From assembly GCA_002384315.1 (NCBI GenBank), contig DGBL01000053.1, forward strand, positions 1 through 31,954: DNA of 31,954 bases. The letters are read 5' to 3'. Below the pieces are notes generated by a model, which was not told the DNA's origin, did no database searches, and saw nothing but the letters and a program-made list of their open reading frames with translations. Positions 1 through 7,517 of this stretch are shown in pieces (the stretch's first letter is position 1; the number at the start of each line of letters is the position of its first letter). Both the position numbers and the translations under genes were made by a program. Source of the stretch: Micrococcaceae bacterium UBA4005 (GTDB lineage: Bacteria > Actinomycetota > Actinomycetes > Actinomycetales > Micrococcaceae).

Positions 1-117
1 GGGCTGGGCCTGTCGATCGTGCGCGAGTCGCTGCTGGCGGCGGGCGGCAGCGTCGACGTGGACGACTGCCCGCCATGGTCCACCTGCTTCCGTCTAACCT
101 GGCCAATATCGAAATGA
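1..117 (+). CDS. Sensor histidine kinase, C-terminal fragment (5' truncated)
   Basis: The reading frame is open from base 1 and stops at TGA 115-117, giving 38 residues. It begins with GLGLSIVRE, the G2 box of the HATPase_c ATP-binding domain of two-component histidine kinases, followed by the AAGGSVDVDD stretch normally found just before the kinase C-terminus. The stop overlaps the next start codon as ATGA (114-117). A kinase followed directly by a small lipoprotein resembles the glrK/qseG arrangement of Gamma- and Betaproteobacteria. Composition and neighbours differ from the actinobacterial genes that start further in, so this piece probably belongs to another organism. The rest of the kinase lies outside the window. 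Confidence 0.7.
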   Translation, partial: GLGLSIVRESLLAAGGSVDVDDCPPWSTCFRLTWPISK

Positions 118-998
118 CTCTGAAAACCCTGTTTCTTGCCGGATTGTTGCTGACGCTGGAGGCCTGTGCCACCCCCGCCGACCAGCCGGTCATGCGCATC
201 CTGATGCCCCCTGCCGGTTTCGACGCGACGGCGCTGTCGAGCGAACTCGCGCGCGTGGCGGCGCTGTCCGCCGAACAGCGGCGGCGCGAGCTGACCACGC
301 TGGAAAACGAGCGCCGTCTCGACGACGGCGCCTATGGGGCGCTGGCCGCCTTGCTGGAACGCGAGCGAACCGGCCGGGGGCAGGTGGTGCGCACCTCGCT
401 GCTCGCAGCGATTGTGGGCGTGCACGCGTTTCAGGGGACCAGGACAACCGTCGCGGGAGAAGTGCCGAAGGCACAGGGTAACCACCACCCCTCCATTGCC
501 CCCTATGGCCTGTTCAACTGCCGTGGCGGGAAGGTTCAAATCAGCGTCGGCAGCCAAAAACTATGGGCCACTTTCGCCACGGCGTTCGGCATCGACCCGG
601 AGTGCGCCGATTTCGCGACCAATGCGGACCGAGTCAATAACAGGCGGGCGTTGATCGAACGGATCGAGGATTCTTTCTCCGCTTACGAGGCCGAAAGCCT
701 GCTGGAGAGGCTCAACGACCTCGGTATTCCCGCCGGGAAGGTTCGAACGCTGGATGAGGTCTTCGAATGGGAGCAGGTTCGCTCGCAGGGACTGCTCATC
801 GATGTGGACCATCCGGTGCTGGGAAAAATCAGTCTTCCCGGACCGCCGCTGCGGTTCTTTGGCCAGGGCGAGGTGGAAACCACCCAGCTTCAGCATAGTG
901 CGCCTCCGCTGCTGGATGGAGAAGGAGCCGCCATCCGCCGCTGGCTGGCGGAGTCAGAGGGTTCCGCGCCCGACGGCGACGACCGGTGGGCGCGGTGA
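114..998 (+). CDS. Chimeric ORF: lipoprotein N-terminus joined to C-terminal half of a CaiB/BaiF CoA-transferase
   Basis: This 294-codon frame has two unrelated halves. Residues 1-18 form a lipoprotein signal (hydrophobic core, then LEAC with Cys18), followed by an Arg/Glu-rich helical stretch to about residue 70, as in QseG-like lipoproteins downstream of histidine kinases. From about residue 72 the protein is a class III CoA-transferase: ALLERERTGRGQ leads into the conserved C-terminal region with a NHHPSIAPYG motif and the LGIPAGKV segment. About 190 N-terminal transferase residues, including the catalytic-Asp region, are missing. I infer an artificial or recombinational join, not a working fusion. 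The transferase half matches the actinobacterial style downstream and ends in GTGA overlap with accD3. The acyl-CoA substrate cannot be deduced. Confidence 0.7.
   Translation: MTLKTLFLAGLLLTLEACATPADQPVMRILMPPAGFDATALSSELARVAALSAEQRRRELTTLENERRLDDGAYGALAALLERERTGRGQVVRTSLLAAIVGVHAFQGTRTTVAGEVPKAQGNHHPSIAPYGLFNCRGGKVQISVGSQKLWATFATAFGIDPECADFATNADRVNNRRALIERIEDSFSAYEAESLLERLNDLGIPAGKVRTLDEVFEWEQVRSQGLLIDVDHPVLGKISLPGPPLRFFGQGEVETTQLQHSAPPLLDGEGAAIRRWLAESEGSAPDGDDRWAR
324..369. other. Probable chimera breakpoint
   Basis: Upstream of this interval the protein reads as a QseG-like lipoprotein; downstream it reads as a CoA-transferase. The codons for LAALLERE (342-365) fit either family. QseG-like proteins commonly have LAALLERE-type sequence here, and CoA-transferases have ALxxRERTGxGQ. 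A short shared sequence of this kind is a plausible place for two unrelated DNA pieces to be joined during amplification or assembly. The exact base cannot be fixed by eye. Confidence 0.5.
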
Positions 999-2509
999 GC
1001 GGCACCACCGCACGGACAGGCATGCCGCGGCGCCTCTCGGCGTCGGAGCTTATCGAAACCGTGCTGGACTCCGGGTCCTTTGCATCGTGGGACCTTCCGG
1101 TAGAGGCTGTGCAGGGGGAGGAAAGCTACGCTGTTGAGCTACGGCACGCGCGGGAAAAAAGCGGGGTCGACGAGTCTGTACTAACCGGGGAAGGCCTGAT
1201 CAACGGCCGTCGGGTTGCGGTGATTGTCTCCGAATTCCGGTTCCTTGCTGGCTCGATCGGAACTGCTGCCGCTGCGCGGATTATCCATGCCGTGGAGCGG
1301 GCGACGCAGGAGCGGTTGCCGCTGCTTGCTGGACCGGCGTCCGGCGGTACGCGAATGCAGGAGGGAACCAGGGCGTTCCTGTCCATGATTTCCATCACCG
1401 AGGCAGTGCGGGCGCACCGGCAGGCAGGCCTTCCGTACCTGGTGTACCTGCGCCACCCGACCACCGGAGGCGTTATGGCGTCCTGGGGGTCGTTGGGGCA
1501 TGTGACCGTAGCAGAACCGGGAGCACTGCTGGGATTCCTTGGCCCACGCGTGTATGAGGCACTCTACGGGAGCGCCTTTCCGGAAAACGTGCAGACTGCG
1601 GAAAACCTCTTCGACAAGGGACTCATCGACGCCATTGTTCCTGCTGAACAGCTCTCGACGATCGTGGACCAGGCTCTGAACGTCCTGCTGCCGCGGCCCG
1701 CGGTCGCGGTTCCTCCGCCAGCGACCCTCACAATCCTGCCTTCACGACTGCGAGCCTGGGAATCGATCGAAATTTCGCGCAACCGGCGCCGCCCTGATCT
1801 GCGCCGACTACTGGCCTACGGCGCCCAGGATGTACTACCGCTCAATGGCACGGGCCAGGGCGAGAAGGATCCAGGGCTATTGCTGGCCCTGGCCCGGTTT
1901 GGCTCCCAACCGTGTGTGGTGCTGGGCCACCAGCGCGCGCGCAGCGGTGACGCCGGGATGGGGCCTGCCTCGCTGCGGGAGGCACGGCGCGGGATGAAAC
2001 TTGCCGAAGAATTGCGACTTCCCCTGCTGACCGTCATCGACACAGCCGGTGCAGCGTTGTCGCGGGAGGCTGAGGAAGGCGGGCTCGCCGGGGAGATCGC
2101 CCGTTCGCTGCACGATTTGATTGGCCTTGGATCCCCGACGGTATCGGTGCTTCTGGGCCAGGGTGCCGGAGGTGGGGCGCTTGCCCTACTCCCAGCGGAC
2201 CGTACCATCGCAGCCCAGCACGCGTGGCTCTCGCCACTGCCACCGGAAGGGGCCAGCGTGATTGTGCATCGGACAATTGCCCATGCCGCGGAGATGTCCG
2301 AGAGCCAGGGCGTGAACGTCGCCGCTCTCTACCGAGACGGATTTGTGGACCATATTGTTCAGGAATGCCCGGACGCCGCGGCGGAACCGAAAGATTTTTG
2401 CGCACGGATGGGAACGGCGATCGAATACGAACTCGCCACCATCACAGCCTCGGACGCAGGAGAACGACGCCGGGCGCGTGCGCGAAAGTACCGCGTCCCT
2501 AGGCCCTAG
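995..2509 (+). CDS. accD3: AccD3-type acyl-CoA carboxylase carboxyltransferase (fused beta-alpha)
   Basis: This is the carboxyltransferase component of a biotin-dependent acyl-CoA carboxylase, which moves carboxyl from carboxybiotin to an acyl-CoA, probably acetyl-CoA. At about 504 residues it matches single-chain actinobacterial AccD3. The N-terminal crotonase-fold half carries SGGTRMQEG, LRHPTTGGVMASWGSLGH and GFLGPRVYE; the C-terminal half carries LREARRGM, a GQGAGGGALALLPADR segment and PLPPEGAS. The zinc-finger cysteines of Escherichia coli AccD are absent, as in AccD3. GTG 995 overlaps the preceding stop (GTGA), which suggests coupling. ATG 1022 (MPRRLSA) aligns better with the start I recall for mycobacterial AccD3 and is a serious alternative. 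No biotin carboxylase or biotin carrier gene is nearby. Confidence 0.88.
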   Translation: MSGTTARTGMPRRLSASELIETVLDSGSFASWDLPVEAVQGEESYAVELRHAREKSGVDESVLTGEGLINGRRVAVIVSEFRFLAGSIGTAAAARIIHAVERATQERLPLLAGPASGGTRMQEGTRAFLSMISITEAVRAHRQAGLPYLVYLRHPTTGGVMASWGSLGHVTVAEPGALLGFLGPRVYEALYGSAFPENVQTAENLFDKGLIDAIVPAEQLSTIVDQALNVLLPRPAVAVPPPATLTILPSRLRAWESIEISRNRRRPDLRRLLAYGAQDVLPLNGTGQGEKDPGLLLALARFGSQPCVVLGHQRARSGDAGMGPASLREARRGMKLAEELRLPLLTVIDTAGAALSREAEEGGLAGEIARSLHDLIGLGSPTVSVLLGQGAGGGALALLPADRTIAAQHAWLSPLPPEGASVIVHRTIAHAAEMSESQGVNVAALYRDGFVDHIVQECPDAAAEPKDFCARMGTAIEYELATITASDAGERRRARARKYRVPRP

Positions 2510-2578
2510 CGGAATTTGTCCTTTTTGTGGTAAACATCTGGTCAACAGCTTCACCGGGCAGTGTGCGATCGGAGAATC

Positions 2579-3253
2579 ATGAGTGAGGCGGCCGTCGTCG
2601 GCAGCGGCGCACCATCAGTTACCGTGTACATCCTTGACGACCACGAAATAGTACGTCGCGGTCTCCGGGAGTTGCTTGAGGGTGAAGGGTTCACCGTTGT
2701 GGGGGAAAGCGGTTCCGCTGAAGAAGCCACCCGTCGAATCCCCGCAATCGGGCCCGACGTCACCGTCCTCGATGCGCGCCTCCCCGACGGTAGCGGCATT
2801 GAGGTCTGCCGCGATATCCGCAGTGTGGATTCCTCGCTAAAGTGCCTGATCCTCACAAGCTACGATGACGACGAAGCGCTGCACGCGGCCGTACTGGCTG
2901 GTGCAGCCGGTTATGTGCTGAAGGAAATCAGAAGTTCGGATCTGCTCTCGAAGATCCGGCGCACGGCAGCCGGAGAGTCACTTTTTGACCCGGTGATGAA
3001 AGCCAGGATCACCGCAGGATACACCGATAACGCCTCCGATGATCCTCGCCTGGACGCCCTCACCGCCCAGGAGCGACGGGTGCTGAAATACATCGGCGAG
3101 GGCCTGACCAACCGGGAAATCGGGCAGGCGATGTTCCTGGCAGAGAAGACCGTGAAGAATTATGTATCCTCGCTGCTGGCGAAACTCGGGTTTCACCGGC
3201 GAATCCAGGCGGCTGTCTATATCGCGACCAATAAGCAGCCCCGGGGCGATTGA
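2579..3253 (+). CDS. DevR/DosR-like NarL-family response regulator (orphan)
   Basis: A two-component DNA-binding regulator of 224 residues. The N-terminal receiver domain has the acidic pair in ILDDHEIVRRGL, the phospho-acceptor Asp in VTVLDARLPDGSGIE, and the conserved T and K in LILTSYDDDE and GYVLKE. The C-terminal LuxR-type helix-turn-helix contains EGLTNREIG and FLAEKTVKNYVSSLLAKLG, very close to mycobacterial DevR, the hypoxia/NO dormancy regulator. ATG 2579 is chosen because GGAG (2571-2574) precedes it; GTG 2561 is the in-frame alternative. No histidine kinase is adjacent, so its partner is elsewhere. The flanking PPOX, universal stress and alarmone genes make a redox or stress role likely, but targets are not visible. 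Confidence 0.88.
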   Translation: MSEAAVVGSGAPSVTVYILDDHEIVRRGLRELLEGEGFTVVGESGSAEEATRRIPAIGPDVTVLDARLPDGSGIEVCRDIRSVDSSLKCLILTSYDDDEALHAAVLAGAAGYVLKEIRSSDLLSKIRRTAAGESLFDPVMKARITAGYTDNASDDPRLDALTAQERRVLKYIGEGLTNREIGQAMFLAEKTVKNYVSSLLAKLGFHRRIQAAVYIATNKQPRGD

Positions 3254-3305
3254 GCGGCGGCAGATCGTCCCACTGCCGGCACTGTTACCTGGGGTTCCCT
3301 GGCCC

Positions 3306-3311
3306 TAGACT
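3306..3311 (+). promoter_or_regulatory. -10 hexamer of a leaderless promoter for the PPOX gene
   Basis: TAGACT ends six bases before ATG 3318, so transcription would begin at or beside the start codon. No Shine-Dalgarno sequence lies between the hexamer and the ATG. A convincing -35 box is not visible. Confidence 0.55.
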
Positions 3312-3317
3312 CGGTAT

Positions 3318-3779
3318 ATGACATCGCAGGGTTCCGAAACTGAAGTGCTTTCAGCCAACGAATGTTGGAAGCTTCTCCGGTCCACCTCGGTGGGTCGGCT
3401 CGCTTTATGGGTCGATGACCACCCGGACATCTTTCCAGTGAATTACGCGGTGGATCACGGCACCGTGGTGTTTCGCACGGCTGAAGGGACCAAGGCTACT
3501 GCGGCGCTTGGTGAGGTGCCTGTGGCGTTGGAGGCCGATGGGGTTTCGACACATGACGGGCAGCAGGCATGGAGCGTGGTGATCAAGGGCAGAGCCGAGA
3601 CGGTGCAACGCACTGATGAGCTTCTCAAAACCATAGCCCTGCCCATACACCCATGGCAGAGCGGCCGTAAGGACAGGCTTGTGCGGATCGTTCCCGAAGT
3701 CGTGACCGGCAGGCGTTTCCCTATTGCCGCCCCAGTCACGGAATTCGGGATAATTCCCAGCCACAGCGCCGAGGAGTAG
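3318..3779 (+). CDS. Pyridoxamine 5'-phosphate oxidase family (split-barrel flavin-binding) protein
   Basis: A 153-residue protein of the small PPOX-like split-barrel class that binds FMN, FAD or F420. It opens with LSANECWKLLRSTSVGRLAL, followed by the FPVNYAVDHGTVVFRTAEGTK segment typical of this family in actinobacteria. Relatives occur in DosR-type stress regulons, but the substrate of this one is unknown. The start has no ribosome binding site and a -10 box six bases upstream, so the mRNA is probably leaderless. It lies 64 bases after the DevR-like regulator and ends one base from the convergent universal stress gene. A role in redox stress is inferred from context only. Confidence 0.82.
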   Translation: MTSQGSETEVLSANECWKLLRSTSVGRLALWVDDHPDIFPVNYAVDHGTVVFRTAEGTKATAALGEVPVALEADGVSTHDGQQAWSVVIKGRAETVQRTDELLKTIALPIHPWQSGRKDRLVRIVPEVVTGRRFPIAAPVTEFGIIPSHSAEE

Positions 3780-3780
3780 G

Positions 3781-4662
3781 TTACCCGGCGCCTGGAGCGG
3801 GACGGGTAATCACCAGGGGGCATCCGAGGTTGAGCAGTATTTTATGGCTGACCGCTCCGAGCATCATCCGTTTTACCGCTCCGCTACCCAGGCTGCCGAC
3901 TACCAGGAGTTGGGCGTTGCGCGCGGCGGAAAGCAGCGCTTCGGCGGGCGCGACAGTCGTTTCCAGAACTCCCTGCAGGGCCAGCGAAGGGTACCTCGCC
4001 TTGACGTTCTGAAGCGTCGAGTCCAGCAGCGCCTGGCCCGTCTTGACCCTGCGCTGATCGGCGACCGCATCATTGGCCCCGGATGCCATCCAGGGACTGG
4101 GTACTGCGCAAGAGTGGAGTATGGTCAGTCCCAGATTCCGGCGGGCAGCGGTATCGGCTGCGTAGCTGAGGGCCTCCATTGACTCCTGTGATCCATCCGC
4201 CCCGACTACCACAAGTGGTTTCGGAGTGCCGGTTGTCACAGGCACCACCGCCACGGGGGCTTCGCTCATAATAGCGATTTGTTGGCTGAGGGTTCCGGAA
4301 AGCTCACCCGATTCGGGGTTGTTGCGGTCTGTGCCCACGACGATCAGGTGCGCGTCGCGTGAAAGGTCGACGAGGATCCGGGCAGCATCTCCGCTGTGAA
4401 CACGGGTTCCGACCTGGACGGTGGGCGCAGCCAAGCGTGCATGCTCGACGGCATCATGCAGGAGGTTTCGGGCGGCTGCGATGACGGCGGCGTAATGGCT
4501 GACCTTCGGGTCCATCCAATATTCGTGGACGGCATGAACCAGTAGAAGGGGCCGACCGGATTCTTCCGCAGCGTTTAGCGCCCAGTCGACCGCGCTGATG
4601 CTGGCAGCTGAGCCATCCAGTCCTACAACAATGGGGGCTGGCTGTACCGTGCTAGTTGTCAT
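3781..4662 (-). CDS. Tandem-domain universal stress protein (UspA family)
   Basis: A 293-residue protein with two Usp domains, about residues 10-145 and 150-290. Each starts with a hydrophobic strand and Asp (PIVVGLDGS; PLVVVGADGSQESMEAL) and ends near a nucleotide-binding loop. The second loop, VGSLGSGAVKRMMLGAVS, closely fits the G-2x-G-9x-G ATP motif; the first (VGTDRNNPESGELSG) is less regular. Such proteins act in starvation, hypoxia and redox stress. ATG 4662 lies inside the end of the upstream alarmone synthetase gene (11-nt overlap), so translation is probably coupled. Longer frames starting upstream are shadows of that gene. Confidence 0.9.
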   Translation of the reverse strand: MTTSTVQPAPIVVGLDGSAASISAVDWALNAAEESGRPLLLVHAVHEYWMDPKVSHYAAVIAAARNLLHDAVEHARLAAPTVQVGTRVHSGDAARILVDLSRDAHLIVVGTDRNNPESGELSGTLSQQIAIMSEAPVAVVPVTTGTPKPLVVVGADGSQESMEALSYAADTAARRNLGLTILHSCAVPSPWMASGANDAVADQRRVKTGQALLDSTLQNVKARYPSLALQGVLETTVAPAEALLSAARNAQLLVVGSLGSGAVKRMMLGAVSHKILLNLGCPLVITRPAPGAG

Positions 4663-5776
4663 CGTGGTCCCGGGTTCCTTTTCTGGTCCTGAATATATCC
4701 ATCTGGCGGTTCCGCCGTTGGAGGCTATCCCTGCGTGGACTCGGAACGGCGCCGGGTTTCTCTGCGGTTGCCTCGATATGGTCGGCACCGAAGTGCCACA
4801 GCAGAACGTCGTCGAGCAGCCGGTCTGGCCCGGGGGAGTACCGGTGGTCGAGCGCCCTGCGAACCGTGGTGATGGTCTCGGCCTGCAGGAGACGTACAAG
4901 TTCAGTGGTAGTTTTCAGCCCGTGCGCGGCGAGAAGCTCGGCAGCCCAGCCCCAGTTATCATCGGCTTTGCGGTCGACGTGCGGCAGAAGTGTTTGCCAC
5001 ACATGGCGGATCCGGTTGGGCGTCAGCGGCGCGGCGCCTTCGCCAGCTTCGTCCCAGAAGCCGGTGACCGTCTCGTAGCGTTCGTGCAATTCAGCGAAGG
5101 CGGACTCAACCGCTTCAAGCATGGCGGCAGTTCCGGTGAACTGCCGGTCGAAGTAGGGGCTCCAAGCGCGAGGATTGGACGCCTTGAACCTGATGTCGTG
5201 CTCGATTTCAGACCAGGCGTGCGCCAGTACGGTGCGGATTTGTACTTCGAACAGGTAGCTTCCCCCGGCCTTTGATCCCGGATCCAGGGCCTGCTGGAAA
5301 CGCCGGACAGCCTCGTTCTGGATGGAGCGCATGATCAGATGCCGGCTGGAATAGCCGTAGGTTCCGGACTCGATTGACCCAATGTCTTTCTCCCGGTCGC
5401 CGCGGCAGTCGAATTCCTGGCGCTGGCGTTTGATCAGGTTCGCGGCCAGGTCCACCTCGTGCGGCAGGGTCGTGATCACCCGCACTCCGACGACGTCGGT
5501 CAGGTTGCGCAGCGGGTCGGGAAAGTACAGGCCAGGCAGCGTTTCGCCGTCGGCAGGGGGCAGGGTGCGGGAGGCTTTGTCGCGAAAGGATTCGATGGTC
5601 TTGGTGCGGGCGGTCACGAAGAGCGGATGGAGTTCGGAGGAATCAAATATTTCCTGGATGCTCTCACGCATGGCGGCAGTGAGCCGCTCAAGCTCCGGGC
5701 GTATCCTGGCGAATTCGAGGACCGCTGATTCGACGGTTGGCCGGAGCCGGTCATCGAGATCGTCCCATGCACCCAT
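4652..5776 (-). CDS. RelA/SpoT-domain (p)ppGpp synthetase, small-alarmone-synthetase type
   Basis: A 374-residue protein with a single RelA/SpoT synthetase domain at about residues 40-215. Visible motifs are R57-x-K59 with S63 and K67 (RTKTIESFRDK), TDVVGVRV (D94, R99), YGYSSRH (140-146) and EVQIRTVLAHAWSEIEHDI (177-195), which cover the ATP- and GTP-binding elements. No HD hydrolase domain precedes it, so it should only synthesise alarmone. About 150 C-terminal residues form an extension I cannot assign to TGS or ACT. A strong SD (GAGGAGG) lies just upstream of ATG 5776, and TAGGAT at 5806-5811 (minus) is a plausible -10. It shares an operon with the universal stress gene. A toxic-SAS subfamily cannot be ruled in or out by eye. 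Confidence 0.85.
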   Translation of the reverse strand: MGAWDDLDDRLRPTVESAVLEFARIRPELERLTAAMRESIQEIFDSSELHPLFVTARTKTIESFRDKASRTLPPADGETLPGLYFPDPLRNLTDVVGVRVITTLPHEVDLAANLIKRQRQEFDCRGDREKDIGSIESGTYGYSSRHLIMRSIQNEAVRRFQQALDPGSKAGGSYLFEVQIRTVLAHAWSEIEHDIRFKASNPRAWSPYFDRQFTGTAAMLEAVESAFAELHERYETVTGFWDEAGEGAAPLTPNRIRHVWQTLLPHVDRKADDNWGWAAELLAAHGLKTTTELVRLLQAETITTVRRALDHRYSPGPDRLLDDVLLWHFGADHIEATAEKPGAVPSPRRDSLQRRNRQMDIFRTRKGTRDHDDN

Positions 5777-5805
5777 CGGGCCTCCTCGGTTGGTGTGCCG
5801 TCCTC

Positions 5806-5811
5806 ATCCTA
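5806..5811 (-). promoter_or_regulatory. Candidate -10 box for the alarmone synthetase/Usp operon
   Basis: The minus strand reads TAGGAT here, about 30 bases upstream of ATG 5776 and its GAGGAGG ribosome binding site. The same hexamer serves as the candidate -10 of folE. No good -35 is visible. Confidence 0.4.
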
Positions 5812-5828
5812 TCCGGCGACTACCGGGC

Positions 5829-6476
5829 TCAGGGCGACTGTTCACTCTTCCCTATGGCCCGCCGGCGGATCCATTCCGCGGCGGCCGTCACCTCGGAGGG
5901 ACGGATGCCGTGTCCCCCTGGGCGGAGGTTCCTGCTGACAGTGGCCCGCCGGCTCTGGAGTACCGCCGCAAGCTGGTCGACGCTGGCCTGCGGTGCCATC
6001 GGGTCAGCGTCGCCGTTGAACAATGCGACGGATACGGTGTCAAGGTCGCCCCGCAGCGTGATCCCATCAAGTGGGTGCATTCCGCAGAAGGCCACGACGG
6101 CAGGGAGAATCCCGGGGTGCAATAGGGTGGTCGCCAGCGCTATGTTCGCGCCATTCGAAAAACCGACAGCAATGAGCGGGCGGTCTCTAAATTCGTAGAA
6201 CGTGGTCGCCCACTCGATAAACGCCGCGAGATCGCCGGATCGTCGGACGACGTCGTCGACGTCGAATACACCTTCCCGGATCCTGCGGAACCAGCGGTTC
6301 ATACCTGCTTCCTGCACGGCCCCGCGTGGGGCGAGAGTGCCGGACCCGGGGCTGAGCTGGGCAGCTAAGGGCAGGAGGTCATGCTCGTCCCCGCCGGTGC
6401 CGTGCAGCAGCAACAAAACGGGACTCTCCGGGTGTCCGGGTGTGAAGATATGCGGATGCGGATCAATGGCAGACAC
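5829..6476 (-). CDS. Alpha/beta-hydrolase, phospholipase/carboxylesterase family (MhqD-like)
   Basis: A 215-residue serine hydrolase. LLLLHGTGGDE (21-31) is the oxyanion-hole strand and turn, GFSNGA holds the nucleophile elbow with Ser107, NGDADPMAP (154-162) supplies the acidic residue, and GGHGI contains His189, completing the triad. Length and motifs fit the small carboxylesterase group that includes Bacillus MhqD. The gene starts 8 bases after the ring-cleaving dioxygenase on the same strand, so they form an operon. In Bacillus an equivalent hydrolase/dioxygenase pair protects against quinones such as methylhydroquinone; the same role here is inferred from that pairing. No signal peptide, so probably cytoplasmic. 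Confidence 0.85.
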   Translation of the reverse strand: MSAIDPHPHIFTPGHPESPVLLLLHGTGGDEHDLLPLAAQLSPGSGTLAPRGAVQEAGMNRWFRRIREGVFDVDDVVRRSGDLAAFIEWATTFYEFRDRPLIAVGFSNGANIALATTLLHPGILPAVVAFCGMHPLDGITLRGDLDTVSVALFNGDADPMAPQASVDQLAAVLQSRRATVSRNLRPGGHGIRPSEVTAAAEWIRRRAIGKSEQSP

Positions 6477-6484
6477 GTAAGTCC

Positions 6485-7462
6485 CTAGGGTCCAGCCGCG
6501 GGCATCGCGGGGTTATTCTCCGCGGGTACATCGATTTTTGCGACGGCATGGGCAATAGCGTCCCGATTAGGTTCAAGCCAGGGGGGTAGCTTGAGTGCGC
6601 GGCCGAGCTCGAGTAGCGGTTCGTCGATGTCGAAACCCGGTGTATCGGTGGCAATTTCCAACAGGGTCCCGCCCGGTTCCCGGAAATAGATGGACGTGAA
6701 GTACTGGCGGTCCAGGATGGCCGTTACTGCGTATCCTCGCTCGGTAAGCTCCTGCCTCCACAGCTCCTGCGTTGCCTGGTCTGGAACTCGGAACGCAATA
6801 TGATGCACTGTCCCGCCAGCAACCAACCCAGGTTCCCCGCGGCGGTCCGCGCGGATATCCACCACCGTGCCCGGCTCACCGTCGTGGGTCGTGAGACGAT
6901 AATTCCCGTTGCCCTCTTCTAGGATGCGCATGCCTAGATCGCGGGTCAGGGTCTCGAGGGTGGCTGTCGGGTCCTCGACCGTGAGCACGGAGGAGTGCTG
7001 GCCCCGCACAGCGTGTTCGGCCGGGACGGAAGCGGAGTCCCAGGGGTCGCGCGGGTCGGAGATCGATGAAGCCACCAGGTCGATCTGCAGACCGTCCGGA
7101 TCACGCAGGGAGAGGCGCTCTTCGTCGAGGGAAACGTGGGTTAGCTCTGATTCCACCCCGAGGCGCTTGAAGTGGCTTCGCCACCATCCGAGGCTGCCCT
7201 GCGGTACTGAAAATGCGGTGGTGGTTGACTGTCCGCTGCCGATGCGGCCGCTGCGGATGCCTTGCCAGGGGAAGAAGGTCAGCAACGAACCGGGTCGTCC
7301 TGATTCGTCTCCGTAGTACAGGTGGTAGGTTCCCGGATCATCGAAATTGACCGTCTTTTTGACGAGCCTGAGCCCCAGCCCGGATATATAGAAGTCGATA
7401 TTCTGCTGGGGGTCGCCGGCAATAGCCGTTACGTGGTGCAGGCCAGCGGTTTTCGCTGTCAC
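6485..7462 (-). CDS. Ring-cleaving dioxygenase, VOC family (MhqO-like)
   Basis: A 325-residue protein with two vicinal-oxygen-chelate modules. The first starts GLHHVTAIAGD (8-18) with the KKTVNFDDPGTYHLYYGD and LLTFFPWQG segments typical of MhqA/MhqO-type dioxygenases. The second has GTVHHIAFRV and, later, GGTLLEIATD, which give the His and Glu ligands for the catalytic metal. It should open hydroquinone or catechol rings; the exact substrate is unknown. It begins at GTG 7462 behind a perfect AAGGAGG ribosome binding site. A 20-bp perfect inverted repeat lies 56-75 bases upstream, so a repressor that senses aromatic or quinone compounds is likely. The downstream esterase is co-transcribed. 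Confidence 0.87.
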   Translation of the reverse strand: MTAKTAGLHHVTAIAGDPQQNIDFYISGLGLRLVKKTVNFDDPGTYHLYYGDESGRPGSLLTFFPWQGIRSGRIGSGQSTTTAFSVPQGSLGWWRSHFKRLGVESELTHVSLDEERLSLRDPDGLQIDLVASSISDPRDPWDSASVPAEHAVRGQHSSVLTVEDPTATLETLTRDLGMRILEEGNGNYRLTTHDGEPGTVVDIRADRRGEPGLVAGGTVHHIAFRVPDQATQELWRQELTERGYAVTAILDRQYFTSIYFREPGGTLLEIATDTPGFDIDEPLLELGRALKLPPWLEPNRDAIAHAVAKIDVPAENNPAMPAAGP

Positions 7463-7467
7463 CGGGT

Positions 7468-7474
7468 CCTCCTT
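7468..7474 (-). promoter_or_regulatory. Strong Shine-Dalgarno for the ring-cleaving dioxygenase
   Basis: The minus strand reads AAGGAGG five bases before GTG 7462. It is a full anti-16S match and fixes the start codon. Confidence 0.75.
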
Positions 7475-7517
7475 GATTTTTCAAGCCGGACCGCGCGGCC
7501 AGCTAACTCACTTGGAA

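Noticed and set aside
1..998. A genuine lipoprotein/CoA-transferase fusion enzyme
   Set aside because: The transferase lacks its N-terminal half and catalytic region, and a secreted lipoprotein signal on a CoA-dependent cytosolic enzyme makes no sense.
3291..3308. A possible DevR-type box (GGGGTTCCC followed by GGCCCTAG) before the PPOX gene
   Set aside because: Only the right half resembles the mycobacterial consensus, and it would lie in the promoter spacer, not near -35, so activation there is unlikely.
4663..4899. A 79-codon N-terminal extension of the universal stress protein
   Set aside because: It lies wholly inside the alarmone synthetase gene in another frame; the Usp domain starts right after ATG 4662.
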